Positions 18,487-27,883 of a stretch of 64,000 bases of DNA are shown in pieces; position 1 is the first letter of the stretch; each line of letters opens with the position of its first letter. Both the position numbers and the translations under genes were made by a program. The stretch is taken from contig NZ_RZNJ01000001.1 in the NCBI RefSeq assembly GCF_003994485.1, forward strand, positions 375,765 to 439,764, in the 5' to 3' direction. Below the pieces are notes generated by a model. It was given only the letters and a program-made list of their open reading frames with translations, was not told the DNA's origin and ran no database searches. Source of the DNA: Arsenicitalea aurantiaca. Its GTDB lineage: Bacteria > Pseudomonadota > Alphaproteobacteria > Rhizobiales > Devosiaceae.

Positions 18487-19857
18487 ATGAGCGAGACGAT
18501 CGACCCCGCCCGCCCCGCCGACCCTGCCCCGCTGCCCGACGCAGCGGTGCCGGAAGCCAAGGGGACCGCGCCCAAGCGCAAGCGCGTCGTGATCGTGGGG
18601 GCCGGGTTTGGCGGGATTTCGGCGGCGCGGGTCCTCGAGAAATCGGACCTCGAGGTGATCGTGGTCGACCGGACCAATCATCACCTCTTCCAGCCGCTGC
18701 TCTACCAGGTGGCGACCGCGATGCTCGCCCCGACCGACATCGCCCAGCCGATCCGCTCGGTGCTCGATTGCACCCATCACGCCAATCTCTCGGTGCTGCT
18801 CGACAGCGTCGAGGCGGTGGACAAGACCTCGAAGGCCGTGGTGCTGGGGAGCGGGATGCGGCTCGCCTATGACTATCTCGTGCTCGCGCCGGGCTCGCGC
18901 TACAATTATTTCGGCAATGACGCGGAATGGGCGCCGCATGCGCCGGGGCTCAAGACGATGGACGACGCCATCATGCTGCGGCGCCGGATCCTCATGGCGT
19001 TCGAACGGGCCGAGCTCAGCCGTGACCCCGAGGAGCGGAGGCGGCTCCTGACCTTCGTCGTCATCGGCGGCGGGCCGACGGGCGTCGAGATGGCGGGCGC
19101 GATGGCCGAGCTCGCCAAGGCGACGCTGGCGCGGGATTTCCGGCATATCGACCCCAAATCGACGCGGATCGTGCTCGTCGAGGCGGTGGACGAACTTCTC
19201 GGACAGTTCACCGACCGCCAGAGTGCTTACACCAAGGAGACGCTCGAAAAGATGGGCGTCGAGGTGATGCTGAACGCCCCGGTGAAGGGGGTGGAGAGCC
19301 ATCGCGTGATGGCAGGAGAGACGGCGATCGAGGCCGAGACGATCATCTGGTGCGCGGGCGTCAGCGCCTCTCCGCTCGTCGGGCAGATCGGGGCCGAGAC
19401 CGCCAAGGGCGGGCAGGTGAAGGTCAGCCGCGATTTTTCGGTGCCGGGGAGCCCCGAGATCTTCGTGATCGGGGATGCGGCGGCCTATGAGGAGGACGGG
19501 CGTCCGCTGCCGGCGCTGGCGCCGGTCGCCAAGCAGCAGGGCAAGCATGTGGGCCGGCTGATCGCCGCGCGCGAGGGGCAGGGGCGCGATCCGGGGCAGT
19601 TCCACTATCGCGACTGGGGCACGATGGCGACGATCGGCCGGGCGGCGGCGGTCGGGAAGTTCGGCAAGGTGACGGTGAAGGGGTTTCCCGCCTGGCTCCT
19701 CTGGGGTGGGGTGCACGTCGCCTATCTCGTGGGCTTCCGCAACCGGATCATGGTGATCGTCAACTGGCTCTGGGCGTGGCTGACCTATGCCAAGGGTGCC
19801 CGGCTGATCACGGGTGCCGACCGGGAGGCGCCGGAGCGCCTGCCGACAAAGGGCTGA
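18487..19857 (+). CDS. ndh: Type II NADH dehydrogenase (NDH-2)
   Basis: A 456-residue membrane-peripheral flavoprotein that passes electrons from NADH to quinone without pumping protons. The FAD-binding GAGFGGISAARVL (about residues 38-50), the NAD-binding VVIGGGPTGVEMAGAM near 190, the FVIGDAAAYEEDGRPLPAL segment near 328 and the PVAKQQGKHVGRLI quinone-site motif are present. The C-terminal amphipathic region (GFPAWLLWGGVHVAYLVGF) matches membrane-anchoring NDH-2 proteins. AAGGA lies 8 nt before the ATG. It is convergent with the LDH2-type gene. Confidence 0.93.
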   Translation: MSETIDPARPADPAPLPDAAVPEAKGTAPKRKRVVIVGAGFGGISAARVLEKSDLEVIVVDRTNHHLFQPLLYQVATAMLAPTDIAQPIRSVLDCTHHANLSVLLDSVEAVDKTSKAVVLGSGMRLAYDYLVLAPGSRYNYFGNDAEWAPHAPGLKTMDDAIMLRRRILMAFERAELSRDPEERRRLLTFVVIGGGPTGVEMAGAMAELAKATLARDFRHIDPKSTRIVLVEAVDELLGQFTDRQSAYTKETLEKMGVEVMLNAPVKGVESHRVMAGETAIEAETIIWCAGVSASPLVGQIGAETAKGGQVKVSRDFSVPGSPEIFVIGDAAAYEEDGRPLPALAPVAKQQGKHVGRLIAAREGQGRDPGQFHYRDWGTMATIGRAAAVGKFGKVTVKGFPAWLLWGGVHVAYLVGFRNRIMVIVNWLWAWLTYAKGARLITGADREAPERLPTKG

Positions 19858-20889
19858 TCAGGCAAAGCCGAGGAAGCGGGCGGTATCCGGATCGATCGGG
19901 ATGCCCTCGCGCTCGCGGCGGGCGAGGGTTTCCCATTCCCGGTCGCCCGGGGCCATGACGCGGCCGCCTTCGCGCGCAGGGGCGCCCCGCAGCGCATCGA
20001 GATAGCGCAGGATGCCGCTTTCGTAGACGGCGCGGCCGGCGAAATGATCGGGCGAAAGGGCGAGGACGAAATGGCCCATATTGCGCGGGGTCTTGTCGTC
20101 GGGCGTGCCGTACATGGGAATGAAATCGGGATCGAGCGTCGTGCCGGTGAGGACCGCCGAGAGGAGGGTGGCGACCCCGGCGAGGCCCGCGCCCTTGTAG
20201 CCATAGCCCGTGCCCCCGAGGGGCAGCACCATGTCGACGGCGTCCGCATCGGTTGCGGGATGGCCATTGGCGTCAGCGGCGACGCCCTCGGGGAGGGGTT
20301 TTTGCAGCGAACGGTGGAGGAGCACCCGGTTCATCGGGATCGAGGAGGTGGCCATGTCAAAGAGCCAGGGCTTCTGGCCCGGGACCGGCGCGGCAAAGGC
20401 AAGGGGGTTGGTGCCGTGGAAGCGCGCGGCGCCCTCAAAGAGCGCCACCATGGAATCGGTATTGGTGGTCGCAAAGCCGATATAGCCGGCCTCGGCGCCC
20501 GCAAGGGCATAGGCGCCGGCGGCCCCCAGATGTGAGGAGCGGCGCACGCCGACCGCGCCGACGCCGCTTTCGGCGGCCAGCTCGCAGGCAAGCGCCATGG
20601 CGCGGTAGCCGGCCAGATGCCCGAGCGCATCATCGGCATCGAGGATGGCGCTGGCGGCGGTGCGGTTGAGGATTTTCGGGACGGGGCGGGGATTGATCCG
20701 GCCGCCTTTCATCATGGCGCAGTAATGGCCGGTGAGGCGGACGCCATGGCTGTCGATGCCCAGGAGCGAAGCATGCATCATGGCGCGGGTGGCGGTCGAG
20801 ACGGATTCGGCATCGGCGCCGGCGGCAGCCAGAGCGTTCGAGACAGCCTGCTGCAGCGCGGCGGCGGCCACGATCGTCGTTTCGTTCAT
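19858..20889 (-). CDS. Malate/L-lactate dehydrogenase family (LDH2/MDH2) oxidoreductase
   Basis: A 343-residue NAD(P)-dependent 2-hydroxyacid dehydrogenase of the LDH2/YlbC/AllD fold, unrelated to classical LDH. Typical segments are GIDSHGVRL near residue 50 with the catalytic His, RRSSHLGAAGAYAL near 120 and FDMATSSIPMNRV near 175. Family members act on malate, ureidoglycolate, 2,3-diketogulonate or delta-piperideine carboxylate, so the substrate is open. It is a single gene, convergent with ndh. Confidence 0.9.
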   Translation of the reverse strand: MNETTIVAAAALQQAVSNALAAAGADAESVSTATRAMMHASLLGIDSHGVRLTGHYCAMMKGGRINPRPVPKILNRTAASAILDADDALGHLAGYRAMALACELAAESGVGAVGVRRSSHLGAAGAYALAGAEAGYIGFATTNTDSMVALFEGAARFHGTNPLAFAAPVPGQKPWLFDMATSSIPMNRVLLHRSLQKPLPEGVAADANGHPATDADAVDMVLPLGGTGYGYKGAGLAGVATLLSAVLTGTTLDPDFIPMYGTPDDKTPRNMGHFVLALSPDHFAGRAVYESGILRYLDALRGAPAREGGRVMAPGDREWETLARREREGIPIDPDTARFLGFA

Positions 20890-20955
20890 CGAAATCTTCC
20901 TTCTTGGGGGCGTGGGACCCGCCGGCGCCGGGGGATGCGCCAGGCGGAGCCGGAC

Positions 20956-21483
20956 TTATTTGCGGAAGGGCACCGAGGCGGTCAGCACCTCGCCCGAATT
21001 GTTGAACTCGACCTCGAAATCGACGGTGATCGCCTCGCCGTCAAGCAGAATGCGCGAGCCGATGCGCACGTCGCTGCCGGCGCGGTCGCGCTGCTGCTCG
21101 CGCAGATCGAAGCTGATGCGGTCGCCCTGCTGGCGGCCCATGGCCATGCCGGTGAAGCCGGCATTGGAGCTCATCGCGGCTTCGTAGCGACGGGTCTGGT
21201 CGTTGTAGGCGATGGTGCCGCTGACCGAGAGGTTCATGTCCACGAGGCTGCAGCGGCCGGCATAGTTGATGCGGGCCTGGTTGCCCTTGTTGATGTTGAG
21301 CCGGCAGCGGAAGGGCTCGCCGCGATTGCCGCCCGAGAGCCGCCCCTCGCCGCGCCAATCCCCGATATAGCTCGTGAGCAGCGCGATCTCGGCTTCGCCG
21401 GCCTGCGTCGCGGGTGCGGTCATCATTCCGGCGATCGCGAGCGCACCGAGCGTCGCAAGGCCTTTGGTCAGCAGTTTGGTCAT
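20956..21483 (-). CDS. Small secreted protein of unknown function
   Basis: A 175-residue protein with a signal peptide (charged start MTKLLTKGLATLGALAIAGM, cleavage near PATQAG). The mature part begins with a tryptophan motif, YIGDWRGEGRL, then alternates short polar strands (FRCRLNINKGNQARINY, MNLSVSGTIAYNDQ, ISFDLREQQRD, ITVDFEVEFNNSGEV). This resembles a lipocalin- or DUF1579-like beta-barrel, but I do not recognise a named family. It has two cysteines (in FRCRL and GRCSL) that could pair in the periplasm. It is divergent from the YbbA-like exporter genes. Confidence 0.75.
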   Translation of the reverse strand: MTKLLTKGLATLGALAIAGMMTAPATQAGEAEIALLTSYIGDWRGEGRLSGGNRGEPFRCRLNINKGNQARINYAGRCSLVDMNLSVSGTIAYNDQTRRYEAAMSSNAGFTGMAMGRQQGDRISFDLREQQRDRAGSDVRIGSRILLDGEAITVDFEVEFNNSGEVLTASVPFRK

Positions 21484-21699
21484 CTGGTCATCCCCCTTGT
21501 CACGGCGTCACTTCCCAAACCGCGGGCTTACCTGCATGGTTGCAGTGCCGAGTCGACCGGCCGCCGCCCCGAGGGCGTGACGGCCGTGACGCTGCCACGC
21601 ATGAGAGGGGGAATGCCGCGCCATGACAAGACACGCTCCGCAGGTTGTGACGCTGCGCATGGAGGCTTCCTTTGTTCGTGATCGCCCGCAAGGGGAAAA

Positions 21700-22440
21700 A
21701 TGTCACTGATGAAAAAAATCGACAGCGAAACGGGCGCGGGCGCCGGGCCGATCATCGATGCGCGCGGGGTGGGCTATTCGCTCGAGATCGCCGGGCGACC
21801 GCTGCACATCCTGCGCGGGGTGGATCTGCGGGTGGAGCCGGGCGAGGTGGTCGCCATCGTCGGGCCCTCGGGCAGCGGGAAAACCTCGATGCTGATGCTG
21901 CTGGCGGGGCTCGAAAAGGCGACGGCGGGCACCGTGCGGGTCTGCGGCGAGGGTCTGACCGCCATGGGCGAGGACCAGCTGGCGCTGTTCAGGCGGCGCA
22001 ATGTGGGCATCGTCTTTCAAAGCTTTCACCTCGTGCCCTCGCTTTCGGCGCTCGACAATGTAGGGCTCGCCCTCGAGATCGCGGCGCCTGAGCTGAGCCT
22101 TGCCGAAACGCGCAAGCGTGCCACCGCTGCGCTGGCCGATGTGGGGCTCGGGGACCGAGTCCATCACCGGCCATCGGCGCTTTCGGGCGGCGAGCAGCAG
22201 CGGGTGGGCCTTGCGCGTGCCATGGTCTCTCGCCCGAGGCTGCTGCTTGCGGACGAGCCGACGGGCAATCTCGACCAGAAATCGGGCGCGGTGGTGATCG
22301 ATCTCATGTTCGGGCTCGCGCGCCAGCAGGGCGCGACCGTGGTGCTCATCACCCATGATCCGGCGCTGGCGGCACGGGCCGACCGCATGCTGACCATGAC
22401 CAATGGGGAATTGGTGGAAAACATGCGGGAACCGGCCTGA
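21700..22440 (+). CDS. ABC transporter ATP-binding protein (YbbA/LolD-like)
   Basis: A 246-residue ABC ATPase of the MacB/LolD/YbbA group. Walker A GPSGSGKTS lies near residue 56, the signature LSGGEQQRVGLARAM near 163 and Walker B LLADEPTGNLD near 183. The start at 21700 has AAGGGG upstream; an ATG at 21709 is possible. The next gene, overlapping at TGATG, encodes the FtsX-type permease. Such pairs export or extract hydrophobic molecules or lipoproteins rather than import nutrients. Confidence 0.93.
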   Translation: MSLMKKIDSETGAGAGPIIDARGVGYSLEIAGRPLHILRGVDLRVEPGEVVAIVGPSGSGKTSMLMLLAGLEKATAGTVRVCGEGLTAMGEDQLALFRRRNVGIVFQSFHLVPSLSALDNVGLALEIAAPELSLAETRKRATAALADVGLGDRVHHRPSALSGGEQQRVGLARAMVSRPRLLLADEPTGNLDQKSGAVVIDLMFGLARQQGATVVLITHDPALAARADRMLTMTNGELVENMREPA

Positions 22441-24995
22441 TGGGCCGGCTGCTCAAGGCGGTTCGCATCGGGCTGCTCGACATGCGGGGCGATCTGCGGC
22501 GCTTTGCGCTGCTCGTCGTCTGCCTTGCGGTCGGCACCGCGCTGATTGCGGGGGTGAACCTCGTGGGCGCGACGATCACCCGCGCAGTCAACGAGGACAC
22601 CGCGCTCCTCATGGGCGGGGACATCGAACTCTCGCGCGCCGACCGGCCCGCCGATGCCGGGGAACTGGCGCTCTTTGCCCGCTACGGGCAGGTGGCGCAG
22701 GTGACCGACACCAATGTGCGCGCCGAGAACGGGGCGCTCGGCGCCTTTGTCGACCTCGTTTCGGTCGACGAGGCCTATCCGCTGCTCGGCAGCGTCAGGA
22801 GCCTCGACCTTGCCGAAGGCGAGCGCCCGGCCGGGCTGCTCGCGCCGCGCGAGGGCGTGCCCGGGGCGCTGCTCGACCCGTTGCTGCTCGACCAGCTCGG
22901 GCTTTCGGTCGGCGACGAATTCGAGATCGGCGGCACGGTTTTCGAAGCCCGTGGCACGTTCCGCAGCCTGCCGGACGGGCCGGTGCGCGGCTTCCGGCTC
23001 GGCATGCCCGCGCTCATCACGATCGAGGCGCTGCAGACGATTTCGGACCGCACTTCGCCCTTGCCCGGGCTCGGCACCTGGTTCCGCTACAAGCTGCTGT
23101 TCGACAACATGGACGCAGAGGCCGGGCGGGCCGAGATCGAGGCCGCGCTCGACGATCCGGGCTGGACGGTCCGTTCGGCCCGCGACGGGCTCGGGCCGAT
23201 GGTGCGCTATTACGACCTCTTCATGAGCTTCCTCGTCATCGTCGGGCTCGCTTCGCTGCTGATCGGCGGGGTCAGCGTGTGGACGAGCATTTCGGCCTAT
23301 GTCGCCGAGCGCGCCAACGTCATTGCGATCCTGCGGAGCATGGGTTCGGGGACAGGGCGGATCTTCATCCATTTTCTCTCGCAGGTTGCGGTCCTCGCGC
23401 TGGTAGGTGTCGGGATCGGCCTTCTCGTCGGGACGGTGGCGGCGCTCCTCGTCCTGCCCACGATCGGGGAGGCGGTGGGCATTGCGCTCACGGCGCGCTT
23501 CGATCCGCGTCCGCTGCTCGTTGCGGGCGGGGTGGGGCTCCTCACCGCTTTCGCCTTTTCCTATCTGCCGCTGCAGCAGGCCCAGACAATCACCCCGGTC
23601 AGCCTCTTCCGCTCCAAGGGGCTCGGCATTCCGCCCATCGACTGGCGCAGGCTTATGGGATCGGTCCATGTGCTGCCCATGATCGGGGCGGTCATCGGCT
23701 TTCTCTGGCTCGCCATCCTGATGACGGGCGACCCGCGGCTCGTCGGTGCGTTCGCGATCGCGAGCCTCCTCTCGGTGCTGGTCTTCAGGGCGGCGGTGGG
23801 GCTGGCGCAAGGGGCGCTGCGGCGGATGGGAGAGCCTTCGAACCGGCTCCTGCGCCATGCGCTGCGCGCCATTGCCGATCGCGGCTCCAATGCGGTCTCG
23901 GTCGTCATCTCGGTGGGGATGGCGCTGGCCATGCTGGTCGTCGTCCTCGTCCTCGAGGTCAATCTGCGCAATGAATTCCTCGGCGCCTCGGTGTTCGACG
24001 CGCCGACGCTGGTCGCCTCGGACCTCTTTTCGGACGAGGTCGAGGATCTGGCCGAACTTTCCCGCACCGATCCCGACATCGCCCTTTTCACCTTCACCCC
24101 CATGCTGCGCGGCACGCTCAGCGCCATTGACGGGGTGGCGGCCGACGAGGTGCGGACGCGTGGGCCGGAAGCCTCCTTCCTTTCATCGGGCGAGGTGCCG
24201 CTGACCTATAGAAGCGTCCTGCCGCCCACCTCCCGCATCGTCTCGGGCGCATGGTGGGCCGCCGATCATGCGGGGCCGCCGCTCGTTTCGCTGCACCACA
24301 GCCTGCGCAACGGGCTCGGGGTCGAGCTTGGGGACACGCTGAGCTTCACCATTTTCGGCGAAGAGATCACGGCCGAGATCGCGAGCTTCCGCGACTATTC
24401 CTGGCAGGGGGGCATCGATTTTCTCGCCACCTTCTCCCCCGGCGTGCTCGAGGACTTTCCCGCAACCCTGTTCGGGGCGGTGACGGCGGTGCCCGGACGC
24501 GAGGAGGCGGTCGAGCGCAGGCTCGCCGAAACGTTCCAAGACGTGCGCTTCATCGCCATCGGGGAAACGCTCGAACTGATTACCGATGCGCTCCGCCAGC
24601 TTTCGTTCGCCGCCTCGCTCGTGGGCGCCCTTGCGGTCAGCAACGGGCTTCTGGTGCTGATCGGCAGCCTGACGGCCGGACGGCGCCAGCGTGAGGCGGA
24701 CGCCGTGATCAACACCGTGCTGGGCGCGACGCGGGGCGAGGTGATCGTCGGGCAGGTGATCCAGTACCTGATCCTGGGCAGTTTCGCCGCGCTTCTGGCC
24801 ACCCCGCTCGGGATCGGGCTCGCCGCGGCGCTCGCCATGGTGCTGCTCGACGTGCAGTTCACCATCGGGTGGCTGTCGCTGGGGCTCGTCGATCTCGGCG
24901 CGATCGGGGTAACGACGCTACTGGGCGTGCTGACGCTGTCGCGCGCGCTGAGGGTGCGCCCGGCGCGGCTGCTGCGCGAATTCGAAGTGGCGTGA
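22440..24995 (+). CDS. FtsX-like ABC permease (YbbP-like)
   Basis: An 851-residue membrane protein with an N-terminal helix followed by a large periplasmic domain, a central membrane block (about residues 250-500), a second periplasmic domain and three C-terminal helices ending in the FtsX-type segment. This doubled FtsX layout is that of YbbP. The motif VWTSISAYVAERANVIAILRSMG around residue 280 matches the FtsX cytoplasmic loop. Translational coupling with the ATPase shows they act together. E. coli ybbAP lies next to tesA; no thioesterase gene is seen here. Confidence 0.92.
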   Translation: MGRLLKAVRIGLLDMRGDLRRFALLVVCLAVGTALIAGVNLVGATITRAVNEDTALLMGGDIELSRADRPADAGELALFARYGQVAQVTDTNVRAENGALGAFVDLVSVDEAYPLLGSVRSLDLAEGERPAGLLAPREGVPGALLDPLLLDQLGLSVGDEFEIGGTVFEARGTFRSLPDGPVRGFRLGMPALITIEALQTISDRTSPLPGLGTWFRYKLLFDNMDAEAGRAEIEAALDDPGWTVRSARDGLGPMVRYYDLFMSFLVIVGLASLLIGGVSVWTSISAYVAERANVIAILRSMGSGTGRIFIHFLSQVAVLALVGVGIGLLVGTVAALLVLPTIGEAVGIALTARFDPRPLLVAGGVGLLTAFAFSYLPLQQAQTITPVSLFRSKGLGIPPIDWRRLMGSVHVLPMIGAVIGFLWLAILMTGDPRLVGAFAIASLLSVLVFRAAVGLAQGALRRMGEPSNRLLRHALRAIADRGSNAVSVVISVGMALAMLVVVLVLEVNLRNEFLGASVFDAPTLVASDLFSDEVEDLAELSRTDPDIALFTFTPMLRGTLSAIDGVAADEVRTRGPEASFLSSGEVPLTYRSVLPPTSRIVSGAWWAADHAGPPLVSLHHSLRNGLGVELGDTLSFTIFGEEITAEIASFRDYSWQGGIDFLATFSPGVLEDFPATLFGAVTAVPGREEAVERRLAETFQDVRFIAIGETLELITDALRQLSFAASLVGALAVSNGLLVLIGSLTAGRRQREADAVINTVLGATRGEVIVGQVIQYLILGSFAALLATPLGIGLAAALAMVLLDVQFTIGWLSLGLVDLGAIGVTTLLGVLTLSRALRVRPARLLREFEVA

Positions 24996-25014
24996 AAACA
25001 AGAAGGAGCCGGAA

Positions 25015-25200
25015 ATGGCCGCTGTGAGCGAACTGGCGCGACTGCGCCGTGAGATCGATGGGCTGGTGCGGGCGGTGGAGCTCGACATGAGGCCCGGATC
25101 GCGCAGCCCCATGACCCCCGAGGCGAAGCGGCGGCTGAAATCGGAGATCGAGACCTGCATGCAGACGCTCGACGAATTGCGCAACCGCCTCGGAGGCTAG
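25015..25200 (+). CDS. Small hypothetical helical protein
   Basis: A 61-residue cytoplasmic protein with a good ribosome binding site (AAGGAG, 8 nt before the ATG), 19 bp after the YbbP-like stop. Two charged helices ([20 protein letters not shown] and [20 protein letters not shown]) flank a short [12 protein letters not shown] linker, which suggests a helical hairpin or dimer. No family is recognised. Codon use and the strong Shine-Dalgarno support it as a real gene, probably cotranscribed with the exporter. Confidence 0.7.
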   Translation: MAAVSELARLRREIDGLVRAVELDMRPGSRSPMTPEAKRRLKSEIETCMQTLDELRNRLGG

Positions 25201-25210
25201 GGCGCGCCGG

Positions 25211-25297
25211 TCAGAAGATCAGCGAGAAGATCCCGATGACCACCAGAAGCCCGATGATGAAGATGATGCCGACGGCACCGCCGATGAACTTGAGCAT
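25211..25297 (-). CDS. 28-residue single-pass membrane microprotein
   Basis: A very short open frame on the minus strand encoding a 28-residue peptide ([20 protein letters not shown] then IGIFSLIF). One Lys follows the start, and then comes an almost continuous Gly/Ile/Leu/Phe membrane helix. CAGGAG lies about nine bases before the ATG. The gene is convergent with the 61-residue protein, 10 bp away. The uniform hydrophobicity with no polar break is not what random high-GC sequence gives, and small one-helix proteins of this size are common in alphaproteobacteria. Its function is unknown. Confidence 0.7.
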   Translation of the reverse strand: MLKFIGGAVGIIFIIGLLVVIGIFSLIF

Positions 25298-25450
25298 TGT
25301 CGCATTCTCCTGAAGCAAGGTCTTTCCCCCAACGCGACCGGGGATCGGGGGTTCCGGGGGTCAGGGGCAGGCGGCCTGGTGAATGATGCCGGACCTGATG
25401 AGGGTCTGGATTGGCGAGACGACAATCACCATGAAGCGGAATGCAGGACG

Positions 25451-26653
25451 ATGAGGATTAACGGTCCCGAGAATGCCAACAGCACCATTCGCGAGCGGCT
25501 CGAGCTCAGGCCGATCATCAATGTTTCGGGGACGATGACGGCGCTGGGCGCGTCGATCATCGTGCCCGAGGCGCTGAGGGCCATGGCCGAGATCGGCAGC
25601 CAGTGGATCGAGATGGACGAGTTGCAGCGGCGCGCCAGCGTGGTGGTTGCCCGGCTGACGGGCGGGGAGGCGGGGTTCATCACCGCCTGCTGCGCGAGCG
25701 GGATCTCGCTGGCGGTAGCCGGGGCGATCACGGGGACCAATCTGCTCGCGATCGAACGGCTGCCGGACCGCACGGACGCGCTCAGGGACGAAGTGCTGAT
25801 CCAGACGGGGCATCTGGTCAATTATGGTGCGCCGGTCGACCAGTCGATCCGCGTGGCAGGCGGCAAGGTGGTGGCAATCGGCGCGGTGACGGGCACGTCC
25901 GACTTTCACGTGCGCGAGGCGATCACCGAGAAAACCGCGGCGGCGCTCTACGTCGTCTCCCACCATACGGTGCAGTACGGCATGCTGCCGCTCAAGGCCT
26001 TCGCCGCGCTCTGCCACGAGAAGGGGGTGCCGGTGATCGTCGATGCGGCCTCCGAATACGATCTGCGGCGGTTCCTCGCCGATGGGGCGGACATCGTGGT
26101 CTATAGCGGGCACAAATTCCTCGGCGGGCCGACCTCGGGGATCGTGACGGGCAGGAAGGATCTGGTGCGCGCGGCATTCCTGCAAAACCGCGGCATCGGG
26201 CGGGCGATGAAGGTGGGCAAGGAGACGATCGCCGGGACGATGGCGGCGCTCGAGGCCTGGGAGACGCGCGACAATGCGGGCATTCGCGCGCGCGAGACCG
26301 CGGCGCTCAGGCTCTGGAAATCGGTGCTCGACCCGGTGGCGGGGATCGGCGCTGAGATCGTGCCCGACCCCACGGACAATCCGCTCGACCGGCTTACCGT
26401 TTTCGTGAGGCCCGAGAGCGGGTTTTCGGCCAATGGGCTTGCCCGGGCGCTGGCCGCGGGCGAACCGCCGGTGATCGTGCGTAACCACGAGGTGGAGCGG
26501 GGCCATTTCTATCTCGACCCGTGCAATCTGCATCCGGGCGAGGCCGAGATCGTCGCCGAGCGGCTCAGGGCCACACTCGCCGCCCCGCGCCCCGACGACG
26601 CCATGGCGCCCCCCGACAAATCGAGCGCGCGCGTGCTCAGCTGGCCGGACTGA
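25451..26653 (+). CDS. SelA-like PLP-dependent enzyme (D-glucosaminate-6-phosphate ammonia-lyase family)
   Basis: A 400-residue fold-type I PLP enzyme related to selenocysteine synthase SelA and to DgaE, which deaminates D-glucosaminate 6-phosphate. Typical features are the N-terminal [14 protein letters not shown] motif (about residue 20), [19 protein letters not shown] near 75, the [11 protein letters not shown] aspartate near 200 and the PLP lysine in [14 protein letters not shown] near 222. No selenocysteine tRNA genes or SelB are nearby, so a catabolic lyase role is more likely than SelA. The start at 25451 ([19 protein letters not shown]) is preferred over an upstream ATG at 25379 on conservation grounds. 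Confidence 0.85.
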   Translation: MRINGPENANSTIRERLELRPIINVSGTMTALGASIIVPEALRAMAEIGSQWIEMDELQRRASVVVARLTGGEAGFITACCASGISLAVAGAITGTNLLAIERLPDRTDALRDEVLIQTGHLVNYGAPVDQSIRVAGGKVVAIGAVTGTSDFHVREAITEKTAAALYVVSHHTVQYGMLPLKAFAALCHEKGVPVIVDAASEYDLRRFLADGADIVVYSGHKFLGGPTSGIVTGRKDLVRAAFLQNRGIGRAMKVGKETIAGTMAALEAWETRDNAGIRARETAALRLWKSVLDPVAGIGAEIVPDPTDNPLDRLTVFVRPESGFSANGLARALAAGEPPVIVRNHEVERGHFYLDPCNLHPGEAEIVAERLRATLAAPRPDDAMAPPDKSSARVLSWPD

Positions 26654-26790
26654 GCGGGGACGTCAGGCGGCCGGCTCGACCATGAACCGGGTGTGGAACG
26701 GAAGTGACGCGGCGCCGATCGCCTTGGCGAGTGGCGAGCAGATGGCCGAGCTTGAGGCGGATCTCGAGAACATCGACTGACCTCATATCC

Positions 26791-27687
26791 TCATCCCGGG
26801 GGCGCGAGGGTTTGGCGGGTGTGGGTGAGGAAGGCGGCGACGGCGGGGGGGAGGGGGCGGTTGGCGAGGACGCAGATGTCGTGGGTGGTGAGCTTGAAGC
26901 TCTCGACCGGCAGGGGGCGGCTGACGAGGAGGCCGGCGTCGAGCTCGCCGCGTATGGGCAGGCTCGGCAGGCACGCGATCAGCATGCCCGAGCGCACGAG
27001 CCCGCGGAGCGCCTCGATGGAATTGGTCTCCATCGCCGGCTGAAGTGCGATGCGTTCGCGGCGAAATTCGGCGTCGATGAGGCGCCTTATGGCAAAGCTG
27101 CTCTGCGGGAGCCCGAAGGGAAAGGCCGCAAGATCGGCCATGGTGAGTGTCTCGCGCGCGAGCAGCGGATGGCCGGGCGCAGTAACGAGGCAGAGCGGGT
27201 CGCGGATCTGCAGGGCGAAATCGAGCTGCGGATCGGGCTCGGCATCGAAGGCAAAGCCGATATCGGCCTCGCCCGCCTTGATGCCCTCGGCAATGCCGGC
27301 GGTGCCGGTGATGGTGAGTGAAAAGCCGATCCCCGGATAGCGGGCGCTGAAGGCCGCGACGAGCCCGGTCAGCACGTGGGAGACGAGCCCCTCGGTGGAG
27401 AGGAGGCGCACATGGCCGCGCCGCAGCCCGTTGATGGCGTCGATCTCGCCATGGAGCCGGGTGATGTCGAGCTGGACGTCGCGGGCGAACCGCGCCAGCA
27501 CCTCGCCGGCCTCGGTGGGCGCGACCCCGCGCGGACGCCGCTCGAAGAGCGCGACGCCGAGCTGGTCCTCGAGCTTCATGATCTGCCGGCTGACCGCCGA
27601 GGGCGCCACGTTGAGATTGGCCGAAGCCTCGCGGATCGAGCCGCAGCGATAGACCTCGCGAAAATAGCGAATGAGCGCGGATTCCAT
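26791..27687 (-). CDS. LysR family transcriptional regulator
   Basis: A 298-residue LysR-type regulator. The N-terminal helix-turn-helix (residues about 1-60; REASANLNVAPSAVSRQIMKLEDQLG) is followed by a periplasmic-binding-like effector domain (about 90-290). The start at 27687 (MESALIRYFREV) has GGAGGGG upstream; a longer reading is rejected. It is divergent from the TRAP operon beginning at 27884. By family habit it should therefore control that operon in response to the transported compound and repress itself. Confidence 0.93.
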   Translation of the reverse strand: MESALIRYFREVYRCGSIREASANLNVAPSAVSRQIMKLEDQLGVALFERRPRGVAPTEAGEVLARFARDVQLDITRLHGEIDAINGLRRGHVRLLSTEGLVSHVLTGLVAAFSARYPGIGFSLTITGTAGIAEGIKAGEADIGFAFDAEPDPQLDFALQIRDPLCLVTAPGHPLLARETLTMADLAAFPFGLPQSSFAIRRLIDAEFRRERIALQPAMETNSIEALRGLVRSGMLIACLPSLPIRGELDAGLLVSRPLPVESFKLTTHDICVLANRPLPPAVAAFLTHTRQTLAPPG

Positions 27688-27711
27688 CTCGTCCCCTCCG
27701 TTGCCCGCCAC

Positions 27712-27744
27712 GCAACAAGATGTACAGAAATTGGCTCTTGTCGC
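27712..27744. promoter_or_regulatory. Candidate LysR binding site
   Basis: In the divergent gap an interrupted inverted repeat is seen. GCAACAAGA (27712-27720) and TCTTGTCGC (27736-27744) match as mirror halves except for one base, with 15 bp between them. The position, 25 bp upstream of the LysR start, fits a LysR autoregulatory and activation site. Confidence 0.5.
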
Positions 27745-27883
27745 AACGCTGCCCATGGGTTGATCATGACCAAAGGCGGTGCTGAGAGTTTGGGCGCGAG
27801 GGGCGCCCGTTCAGCCCGCGACGGCCCGACCCTCGGGCTCGAGGGTGGGCCGCTTTGGGCAGCACAGCAGAGGGACACGAACC

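Noticed and set aside
21623-21709. Possible short leader peptide (MTRHAPQVVTLRMEASFVRD...) before the YbbA-like gene
   Set aside because: It has no good ribosome binding site or regulatory amino-acid run and overlaps the YbbA-like start; probably chance.
25451-26653. True selenocysteine synthase (selA)
   Set aside because: The fold is SelA-like, but no selB or selenocysteine tRNA is nearby and the sequence follows the DgaE-type catabolic branch.
26682-26780. Possible 32-residue plus-strand peptide (MNRVWNGSDAAPIALASGEQ...) between the SelA-like and LysR genes
   Set aside because: Coding-like composition but only a poor ribosome binding site, no recognisable family, and the gap is short; it may be a gene remnant. 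Not strong enough to annotate.
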